Shown piece by piece: positions 1 through 32,700 of a DNA stretch of 64,000 bases. The position numbers and the translations under genes are program-made. How positions within the stretch are numbered: position 1 is the first letter of the stretch; the number at the start of each line of letters is the position of its first letter. This stretch comes from Stenopsyche tienmushanensis (taxonomy: Eukaryota; Arthropoda; Insecta; Trichoptera; Stenopsychidae). The notes under the pieces are model-generated. The model was not told the DNA's origin. It made no database searches and worked only from the letters and a program-made list of their open reading frames with translations. The stretch spans positions 62,001 through 126,000 of the forward strand of contig WACJ01000183.1 of the NCBI GenBank assembly GCA_008973525.1. Direction: 5' to 3'.

Positions 1-4
1 GCAG

Positions 5-92
5 TTCCACATTTGGAGTGTGGTCCGCTCAAGGCGACGATTACCTGCCAATTATCTCCAGCAAACGGTTCTGGATCTCCCGGCTTATCAAA
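5..92 (+). CDS. Possible upstream exon of the Ets65A-like gene (uncertain)
   Basis: The first bases of the window are richer in GC than the flanking DNA and stay open in the frame beginning at base 2, reading through LPANYLQQTVLDLPAYQ. A donor-like AAA/GTGGGT at 92/93 would leave one base of a codon, which is the phase required by the exon at 813. The first four bases, GCAG, could be an acceptor, or the exon could begin upstream. I do not recognise the peptide, and a phase match happens by chance one time in three, so this is only a candidate. Confidence 0.22.
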
Positions 93-812
93 GTGGGTTC
101 TCTTCTCCATTGTTGGCCAGATGCTGTCGTAGAATACGAGAACCCTTCACTTTATGCTGGCAACTTGTGTTTCATCCACCTCACATGTACGCATATTATT
201 TCGAGGGTCGTAAATCATAGGCGACTATGCATTGGGTAATATTTTTTGTTAAGAAAAACACAAACAATTAAATTGTACGAGCTTTTCAGACGATGAACTT
301 CTAGGATGCTTATTGGCCTTAATCGAAGTAAATCATTTTTAAATTTATAGGTATCAAGACATTCAATTTCTAACAAGAGTTCGACGTGATTTTTTAGCGA
401 ATTTAGTTTATCATTTAAGCCTTTTGCTGTTTAATTTCATGACATCCATATATTAAATTAGTCCAACTAATCAATTTGTATCCTTTTTTAAAATATTTTT
501 TTCATTATGCTGTGCTAAATGCGCCATTAAATTTAAGAGAACTCCTTTTATAATAAAGGTTAGTTAAATACATATGTTAAATTTAAATGGACATTATATC
601 GGACAAAACCATCGTTTTTAAGGGTAGTTTTAGTCTCAAATGCGCATTTTGGCGATGTATATTCAACATTGATATTAATACTAAGTATCCAGTCAGTACG
701 GAGATTTTAATATCTAACCAAGTCTTATTTGGGTGGGTTTTAAAAATTTGATGAATGATTGATTTGTTACATGCACACTAAGTTAATCATATATTATGTT
801 TTTATATTTCAG

Positions 813-23458
<22,646 letters not shown>

Positions 23459-23519
23459 CCTAGCATATAAATAATTTATTAGATGAAGAAGAGGCGAGCG
23501 AAGAAGTGCGATTCTGCTC

Positions 23520-23525
23520 AATAAA
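23520..23525 (+). terminator. Poly(A) signal AATAAA for the Ets65A-like gene
   Basis: A canonical AATAAA lies 62 bases after the stop codon, which would give a very short 3' UTR. Longer isoforms using later signals are possible. Confidence 0.6.
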
Positions 23526-26044
23526 GCGGAAGGATGGTATGTTTTTATTATTAAAAAAGAATGGCGGACATTTTAATGCAAAGCAAAATGACGTTCATTA
23601 TTTCTGGGCTATATTAAAATGAAAAGTATGTGCAATATTAGAATGAATTGTTCATTGCTCAATGTATAGCATGTGCCATAACATTCGACGCCGTATTGGA
23701 GCGTCTTAATTTATGGACCATGCCATATTAAAAATGTACAGTCCCGTTCAATATCAAAAAGTTTGATGTTTTTTAAGGCGTTTAAAAATATTTACCCATA
23801 AGTGGACGAAAATGCATACAATTAGCAATGATCTATACCAGAATAAATGAATAATTGTAAAACTGTCAGTTCGTCTAATAATATGAAATTGAACGTTTTG
23901 ATTTAAAAAAAATTGATTTTCGATAAGTTTTTACCAATGCTAAAAATACGTGCCGTTAATTGGTATATTTGATGCCCACACTTGTGCTTGCATCTTTCCA
24001 TTAATTCATAGCATGCAATCTCATAGATCATGAATTTAAATTATGCTCTTACTTCATAAACAAATGTATCGAACGGCATGTATTTTTGGCATCATCTCTG
24101 AAATATTCGATGAATTGCCATATAAATCATTTTTATCGTGTTTAAAATGTATGAATGGTCGAAAATCGATTTTTTACTTAGCATAATTATACGGCAAATG
24201 TTAGCCATCTTGTTTTATATACATGCAGCGCCATCTATGAGCCGCAATTGTACTATCAGTAATTTTAACGGGGAATAAATTCAAATAGGCATTGAGTTTT
24301 TTAATGTTTCAATAGATTTTGTCGTATGATTATTGATTTTTTTTCCTGGAAAAAAACCAAAAACCAATTTATTGTTGTTGAGCAAATTTGATTCGGCTGA
24401 CGAAAATATTTAATATTTATTATTAATTTTGGAATAAACAGTTAATAAATATATGTAAGACTAACCTATAGATATACATGTGTAAATAAATGTAATAAAT
24501 TTAATTTTAATATGTTAATTTGTGTGTTTAAATAAATATTGTATGCTCTATTTATTTGCATTAATTTGATTTCTGATAGATCATTGATTTATGATATTTT
24601 TTAATATAACTAATCTTATACATATATATATTTATATATATATAATAGGCGCACTAGTTCACTCTATCAAATCAAAGAATTTGTAAATAAAAATTTATAA
24701 AATTACATTTGTAAGGTTAATTAACGACATGTAATTTTTTTTTGTAAGTTCTGTAAATCATTGTTACTTATTGGGCATATTAAAAAAAAACATTGCGAAG
24801 ATTTAAGACAAACTGATCGATTTATGTGTATTTGTTGTGATAGTAATGATATTTTTCAAAATTTACAAAAGACATGTGCTGAAAATCCGCTATGGAAAAT
24901 AGTCGAAATATCTGCATGTCTTTCGATTCGAATTAAAATTATTCCTCATTATAAAGCGAGCTAAAAGTCGAACGTTTTTATACATGGGATTGTTTTATAA
25001 AATATCTACAGATGAATACAAAAACAACCCTTGAATTAAAGCTTTTAAAAAATAAATAACAACCAAATATTAAATGTCAAATTTACAATTAAAGTAGAAC
25101 CGCTTAACAATAGTTTTCCAAAATAAAAATCATAAAGGGTAGAAATCCAATGGAATATCTTCGTGTGTATTTCGACTATGTATCATTTGATCAGATCAAT
25201 AGTCTTCAAATATTTTTTTATTGAACTACGATTAACTGAATTTAAGATTGGATCTAGTTGATGTAACGATCAATGTAAAATATTTTTAATATTACAGTAT
25301 CGGTCTAATTTGATAAATTAAAAAACATGTAAATAGTGCTGCTGTATGTGTGCAATTGTAGAGATATATGTGTATGATAATAAATTAATATCATATTTAA
25401 TTAAATATAAATATATATGCATACACGTATATATTTATTGATTATATATACATAGAAAATAACAAAAAAAGTTATTATGTTATACCTCTTTTAGACTTAT
25501 CGCATTATTAATATTTAATCTATCTGAATGTTAGTGAAAATAGGTGATTAAATATTGTTTATCAATTTTGTATGGACAATGTGGTAACCATAAATTCGGA
25601 GATTGCCGTTGGTTTTAGTTATTAAATTTAATTTGGATATATGCTCACCTCCCTTTGATCTGTTCGCAGATCGTCTCATCGTAAATTTGTTTCGCGATAT
25701 TTTCACTTAAGTCTGAGAATATCGGCGAAAGCTGCTTTGTATTAATAAAATTACTGTCATGGGAAAAATATTGACCTTCGTGTAGTAGCCGGTGTGCATA
25801 AATGTTATTAATATTAAAAAAGTACAATTAAAATATAAATATTTGTAATCCAAACTGTTTGATTTGCATTGAAATCTCAATATCCTTTTAAGAAAAAATA
25901 TATTATTTAGCATCATTTATCATTTCCCTTCACTCCTTGTATATCCTTCCTTGTATGAAATTTAAAAAATATATATCTAATGGTATATAACATGTCAAGA
26001 ATATCTCCTCAAAGATTTTATTGAAATTTTGCATATTTCTTTAA

Positions 26045-26815
26045 GGGGGGCAAACCCTTTACAACGTTTTTTTAATTACGTATTTCGAAAGTATAACATA
26101 TTGAGAGTATACTAAAAAAGAGAAAAATCAGAATATGAAATATTTGAGTCAGGTCAGGTAGGAGCGCTTGGAGTTGAGCAACCTTTCTTTCATTATACAT
26201 TTGTTTAAATCATTGTATCTTTACTTTTATTATAGGAGATGTTCCTAAAAATATTTCAAGCAAATTTATCGTTATATTACACTCATATATCCCTAACTGT
26301 AGGTATGCGAAATTAAAGTTGCTCGAAGTCAGCTCGAAGTTGCTCGAAGTCAAGTTTAGCTCGATAGTTTATCGTGTGTAGTTGAATTTTCGAACCAAAA
26401 ATGTCAAAATATAGCTAGAGATAAAACAATATCTTACACCAATTTATAAAGATTTCTCCAGGGATGAATAACTTCAAAGATGCTTGGTTGGCCATACCCA
26501 AAATGCTGCAAAAATCTGCATTCTGGTGTAAAAATCATTGAAATATTAACATACATTGCTGCTGTGATATTTATTAACGACTACAGCTTCATTTTGAAGA
26601 TGACGAATACATTAAATATAATTATTGCCACCTGCTGTAAAGTCTTTGCTGAAAATACCGATGAAGCGCGGGTAGCGAAGTAGAACCGTAAGAGTCTTTC
26701 TATGACAAAAGCAGCTCGTATAGTCCTAAAACAACAGTCAGTCGAAGATAATCAAGTTTTTGAGAAAGCTGAAGATCTATTATATGCACCTGGAATCATT
26801 GGTTGATCGGTAAGT
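26045..26815 (+). pseudogene. Kolobok/Mutator-like transposase relic, C-terminal part
   Basis: TTAA at 26041-26044 is followed by GGGGGGCAAACCC, resembling the left terminus of the element at 38998. The frame from about 26480 to 26810 reads, in pieces, LTYIAAVIF, DEARVAK, a stop, then KSLSMTKAARI and FEKAEDLLYAPGI. It shares the general ending (E.LLYGPGI type) of the TTAA-targeting transposases at 39120 and 57789, though here on the + strand. The N-terminal part and right terminus are missing. Confidence 0.62.
26319..26356 (+). repeat. Short tandem repeat, 21-bp period
   Basis: TTGCTCGAAGTCAGCTCGAAG is followed directly by a second partial unit. It is a small local duplication of no evident function. 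Confidence 0.7.
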
Positions 26816-27775
26816 CACTAAAATTGATAGTTTTATCGCATTGAAACTTTAAACGAGATTATCTCGAAACTGCATTTTCAAAATGTTCGCCAATTATAGC
26901 TTAAAAAGTTGTTGATCGATCTGACTGAAATTTTGGGATGCTTCTCATTATTATATTATCTAGTCAACTAAGCTAAAGTTTTAAGGTTTAGGCGTAAATA
27001 AACAATTTTTTTGAGGTAAAAATTATTAAAAAAATGGTAAAAAATATGAAAATTTAACTAAAAAGCTTCAAATTTTTTGACATGCCATAATATTTTACAA
27101 AAGTCTTCTATCAATTTTCAATAAGCGTTGCGATAATAAAACTGTATAATTGGCAGAGCAAAAACTATATACCTCAAATGTTTTTTTATTATTATTAAGA
27201 CTTACACTGAACTTAACTAACTGAAGCCCTCTATTTTAAAAATATTGAATTAGTTCCGTCAATATAAAAATGGAATAATGCAATTTTTCATCCAGAGTCA
27301 AGTCCTAGATTCCTGTTTAAATAGATAAAACGAAAGTATAGACCTCTATGGTTGGGAACGATATTTAATTTCAATGGTTATCCCAGCAACTAATGGTTGG
27401 TATATTGACTCAAAGTAAACAGAAATTCCAAAAATCATGAGATAAGTACGGCAAATGGTTATAGCAAACTATCCATAATTACAAAATTTCGAAAAAGTTA
27501 AAAAATATTATGAACGTCTAAAAAATATCGATCAACTGTCACCTGTAGACCAACGATCGTACCACCATATTTTATTAGTAATGGATGGTTAAAAGATTAT
27601 CACTACATAATAAAAATACCCTATCTAAAATAAACAGTCGTCATGGGTGCCCCAAGGGGGGCATTTGCTCCCCCCCCCCATGGATTGATTGAAAATAGTC
27701 AAATATTGTTACTTTTATTTTAAATCTCTTCAAAAATTTGTTGTTACAGTATGCCAAAATTAACACTAGTACAAG

Positions 27776-28324
27776 CAGGCCCGTAACAGGGGGGTGGCAA
27801 AGCAGGCGCCCGCCACGGGCGCAACTGGACTTGGGGCGCAAAACACAGAATCGATACTGGTTGACTGACCGTTTTTATAATATTATATATACTAAGTTAT
27901 CTAATCCCTATTTTCTTCGTTATCACTCAAATATTGGGACGCCCCAGCCGGCATTAGTTCGCAATAAAATAAAGACAAAAATATTTTTGACCGTTTGTAA
28001 AATTTAAACAACGCATCTGATCAGTCTTCTTCGCACAACTTCGTTTTGTAATGAGAGTTCGTTATCACTTTGTAGACATGTTCGAGTATGGCATCTGATC
28101 GCGAAGTGCTTATTCGTCATGTCAGTGGTCCGAAAAGTGGACCGGTTGGACACACAGACCTTATGGCCACTCCGTCCTCTTTCAGGACCTTTTGCGACAT
28201 TTTCTATGATCGATACGATAACGGATAATCCCTCAGTGACTAACTTTTTTAAATTGGAGGATGGGAGGGGGGGGCGCAAGTTAGATATTTGCCACGGGCG
28301 CTTCATACTCTCGTTACGGCTCTG
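27776..28324 (+). mobile_element. hAT non-autonomous element, 549 bp, with perfect 8-bp target duplication
   Basis: AGTACAAG is present at 27768-27775 and 28325-28332. The left end is CAGGCCCGTAACAGGGGGG; the right end, read inward, is CAGAGCCGTAACGAGAG. Subterminal blocks (GCCCGCCACGGGCGC on the left, GCGCCCGTGGC read inward on the right) are also inverted. It carries open frames up to 132 codons, but they match no transposase and are probably chance. Related partial copies lie at 21490, 46300, 51735 and 56540. Confidence 0.88.
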
Positions 28325-29081
28325 AGTACAAGTTACAACTGTTAAAGTGTAAGTGTGTACAGGGCGAAATTGCCAAATTTTAGAAAAACACTTCTGTTTC
28401 ATGAACTCCTAAAGCAGCAAGCAGAATTCAAATTCCAATGCGAGATTAACCTTTTGAAGAATACAGTCGCGTATTTGCAATCGAATTCCAGTGATTCAGA
28501 AAGATCATTCTTACACGTTGAGTTTGGAGAAAGAGAGAGATGGAGAGAATATCTTGCACTTTGAGTTCGGTGATTGTGAATGGGAGACAGAGACGTAGAG
28601 AGTATCTTGCGTACATCATACGATTGTATGGATCGATAATCCAAATTAATCGATTTCAAGTGTATTGTTTATGTTTACTTGAAGAAATGAACGAATATTG
28701 GGTGCTATCAACAGTGTTTTTTTTATTTATATACAAGCTCTTTACACGCTGCACGATCCTAAAAGATAAGTGGATGTGTGCGGACGATAAGTGACAGACA
28801 TACAAATATAGCATCTACGTTTAAGTTATTTTAAAATTAACTCACTACTTTACTTTGTTAAATCACCGATTACATCTTTAAAAAAAACGATTTCAACACA
28901 GAATAAAGATGTATTGTTTTTTTTATTTATTTGATTTTTTTATAATTTTTTTAATTCGATTTTTGGTATATTCTATCAGATTGATTTGAAGTTATGCTGT
29001 TTTTAAAAATAATGGAACCTATCCCTTAATTTTCTGTTTAGTTCAAGTCTTTCTTTGTTTCGTTTTTGTATTAACTTGAAA

Positions 29082-29131
29082 TCTCGATTTACGCGTTTTC
29101 TCTCAAAACGTATCTAACGCGTAAATCGAGA
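29082..29131. repeat. Perfect 16-bp inverted repeat upstream of the DLK/wnd gene
   Basis: TCTCGATTTACGCGTT (29082-29097) and its exact reverse complement (29116-29131) flank an 18-base loop. It lies about 450 bases before the DLK start codon. The sequence resembles pogo-type terminal repeats, so it may be a tiny decayed MITE. Confidence 0.8.
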
Positions 29132-29584
29132 AATGAGTGTATTTAATAAAGATATTTTGCGTAAAATATTTTATAAGACTTTTATTTTATTCTGAACTAT
29201 CATTATGATTTTAGACATTGTTTATTTTTCTCCCTTATAATTGAGAGATTAAAATCGCCGTCTTAAGCGTTGAAAATATTTTTTAAAATTTATGATTAAA
29301 TTGTCATTTCGTTTTATTATTTTTATAAAATCTGCAATTAAATTTTTGTCGCTTATTACTAAAATATTTTAACGAATTTATTTATATTGTATATGAACAT
29401 TTGTCATTTTTTACTAATTATTCGACAAAATTAATATTTTTTGACAAATGCGTAGTTGTCATTACATTTTTTTTTTTGTAATGGCAGCACTGTAGTGTTC
29501 TGGGGGACTCTGTTTCAATGACGCCATTGGCCTCTGGCTTCGGCTAGATGTTTGTTAGCTGAAGCCACCGACCAGTCCTCGGTG

Positions 29585-29783
29585 ATGGAATCCAAGAAAA
29601 ATCTCGAAGCGTGTGTAGCATCATCGAGCGGAAATGTATTGGCTTACGTTGTTGCCGAAGACTATGCGGATACGGACTCGACGGCGTCCAAGTTTAAGAC
29701 CTTGGCTGACAGTTTTTTTTCCTGTGTTTGGCCTATGCTTTCATTCGTCAATAGAACTACGACAGACTTGACACAACTCAAAG
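29585..29783 (+). CDS. wnd: DLK/wnd coding exon 1
   Basis: The exon encodes the N-terminal 66 residues, including [20 protein letters not shown]. These align in position with the conserved pre-kinase block of DLK proteins (a Cys/Trp-containing stretch before the kinase). The start ATG has G at -3 and +4. A stop (TGA, 29519-29521) lies in frame upstream, so without another exon this ATG is the start. A small upstream ATG (29548-29550) opens a four-codon frame. The donor is AAAG/GTAAGC at 29784. The frame stays open far past this donor, but the continuation is not conserved. Confidence 0.82.
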
Positions 29784-32700
29784 GTAAGCGCCCCATTTTC
29801 CTCTCACTGAATAGCGTCATTACGTCGAATGTTTCATTTGCTTGTAAGGCACAAGTTTCTATAAATAACAACTCCATGTCAACATTTGATTTCAACAACA
29901 TCCATATCAAACGATCGCCATACAAATTAAAGCGAAAAAATAGCTATAAAAACTAACGAATGCTTAATACTTCAATCAGTTTGAGTCAAATTGTCAAACT
30001 TTATTATTTTTAATCAGTCTTCATTAAATTAATTCTTACATAAATAGGTAATCATCATTTATTTCAACCGCAGCAAGTGTGGATTGGTTAGAGTATGATC
30101 TTGATTATCTTTAAAATTTTTATTGCGTTTATGTACATGTAATCAGAAATTAAATACAAAATTCCATGTGGATTTGGCGGAAACAATTTAATATAGTTTT
30201 CAGAAACATGGACGAAGCATGAAATGACGTTACCCAGTCTCTGTATGAAAGGTGTTTAGATAAATCGTTGACGATCATATTCACTATAATATATCATGAA
30301 TTTAACAAATTAATGTTTTTAAATCTGTTCCCATATGAAATTTGACTATCAAAATAATTGGAACACGATCAATGCATGGAATTGATGATTTTTTTTAACG
30401 TAGATTTTGAGCAAATCTTTGCAGCTCAGCGCCATAGATTGAATTAATATTCTCTCATTGATTATGATCAACCGGAGATTGAGGAAAAATATAATTATTT
30501 GGATAGATTTGTAAATTAAATGTATTTAAAGAGGAAAACTGGTTTAGGAGGTAGATTAGTAGAACTTTTTTAAACCTGGAGAATATTTTACTAATATTTT
30601 GAAGTACATCTAAATTATTTGTTTAGTAATTTCCGTCGGAACTATCCGAGTTATAAGCTGATGCCAACGAAAAGTTGCCGTCAGAGTTTGTTGCTGGCGG
30701 GAATTGTAAAAGTCACAATTTTTATTTAAAATCAATACAATATTTTGATTTTATTAATAATATATTTTTTTTTAAATATAAGGCCAGTTTTGATTAAAAA
30801 TCATACGTTTTAGGAACGTTTTAACAAAATGGTACAATTTTTTACCATTCATTTGCACCGTTCTTGCAATAAAAAATACACTTTAAATAAAACAGCGTTT
30901 GAAAATTAAATGATCGAAAACGGTACATTTAAGGCGGTTTACCAGCTATTCCAAAACCATATAGCAATCCTTCTTCTTTATATGCATAATTTTGAGCTTT
31001 CTGAGCTTCCTTGGTCTCCGCTGTGCTGCGCCTGTTCTATCGGTTGAATCTATTTGCCGTACATAATTAAAGCTCTGCGAGCCAATAACTACTTTCAGCT
31101 CGTTCATAATCATTACAAGTGCCGAATTCCCTTCATTGAATAAGACAAAAACTGAAAATGCTGCAACCTCGATTACTTTTAGGCCACAATGTAGTTAGTT
31201 GCTTTGGAGCCAATCGCCAAACGTCGAGTAGAAACTTGCACTTGCATTCTGCATGTGACCACCTAAACATCTCTTCAGTATTTCATCTTTCGACAAATCT
31301 TATATATATCGGAAGAATTTATTACTGAAGGTCAGGGGTGCAATGGAGAAAAGTGCGCTTCAGACTCCGTTCCAAGCGTTTTAGCTTTTTTTTGCTGGCA
31401 CTTGCATCTTCACTAAATCTTGATGAGTCGATTTCTGTGGAAGGATCTGTTACGTGATTTACTACATCAGTCTGTGATATCCCAGCTATTCCAGCACCAT
31501 ATATCAAGCTTATTTGGTTTCAGCTGCGCTGCATTTATTCTGTCGATTGACCCACTGTTCATCCATTTGCCGTGCATAATTGAAGCTCTGTGAACCATTT
31601 ACTGCTTTCAGCTCGTTTCAAGTGCAATCATTGCAAGTGCTGAATTCTCTTCATTGATTGGAGAAGGGTGAGCTTCAGGCTCCATTTCAAGAGCTTTAGA
31701 TTTCTGTCACTTGCACCAGCTGTCGTCTTCCTCTGGATTGTGGATTGTCTGTGGATATCATATGTTGAAAATTCATTTATTATACATCGATCTGTGATAT
31801 CCTGTTTTCTACTGTACCTGGTGTATATCTGTACAGGAATATAGGGCTAGGTAGTGAATAAGGATCCACTGAGGGACCATTTCGTACTATCTGTCATTTG
31901 CTCCAGCACCGAGACGCATTAATTTTAATGCTTTTAACATCGGAATGAATAAGAATTTTATTTTGTTATGCAGAACGTTTATTAAGTATATTAGACATTT
32001 TATTTGGTTTACCGATATATGATATTTTTTGAAGCAATCTTCAGAATGAAGCGCTGGTTTCCTTTCGTAAGTGTCGCAAAAATATAGCGTTCGCTTTCAT
32101 CCTTTTTCAGTTTCACGGTCTGAACACACCATGCAGTCTCTATAATTCCTCCCTGATTTACTATAAATAAAATCAGGACTTCCATCTAACCGTTGATCGT
32201 GATCAGTTGACGACAATCATCCCAATTTGGACTTAAGAGTTACCAATAAGTTGCATCAAAAATTATCAGCAATATTTTTAATGATTTATTGGCTTTCTAT
32301 TTTATTTGATTCCTTGCATAAAATATAAGAGTTTACAATCGATGTTTCAAAACCCCAAAAAAATAACTTCTTCCACCATTTCAGTCTTTCGCATGAAACA
32401 ATATGATGCTGCGTATTAATCTGCCGTGTCCATCCCGCCCATATTTTTAATGTAATCTAAAATGACTACCAGCTTGTTTGTTAGCTCATCTTGATTAGAT
32501 TAATATGGGGTAGTCCTTGCTCTTTTCATTGATTGGGAAGTTGACGTATGCTTTGTAGTGAGCATTGTGACTATTATTTTGTCTCGTCAAACTAATACTA
32601 AAGTATGTATATTTTTTTCTGTATGCTATCTTTCGTTATCCAGCAAGGGTTGGATTGGTGTAAAACCTATCCGTAAATATGTGATAGCCTTTTATGTTTT

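Larger units (their letters stand above)
23526..29521. other. Intergenic stretch between the Ets65A-like and DLK/wnd genes
   Basis: The stretch is mostly AT-rich (23526-26040 shows nothing assignable). It holds a Kolobok/Mutator-like transposase relic (26045-26815), a short 21-bp-period repeat (26319-26356), the complete hAT element (27776-28324) and a 16-bp hairpin (29082-29131). The stretch 26820-27770 and the DNA after 28340 contain no recognisable gene. Confidence 0.75.

Noticed and set aside
26319..26356. Possible CRISPR-like or satellite array
   Set aside because: Fewer than two 21-bp units, no spacers; an ordinary local duplication in a eukaryotic genome.
28004..28402. A 132-codon frame on the minus strand, and + frames at 28119-28325
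   Set aside because: They lie mostly within the hAT element 27776-28324 and its edges, are not shared intact by other copies, and resemble no transposase.
29784..29956. Open extension of DLK/wnd exon 1 past the donor
   Set aside because: The GTAAGC donor and exact phase match to 33631, where the conserved WEVPFE begins, show it is intron.
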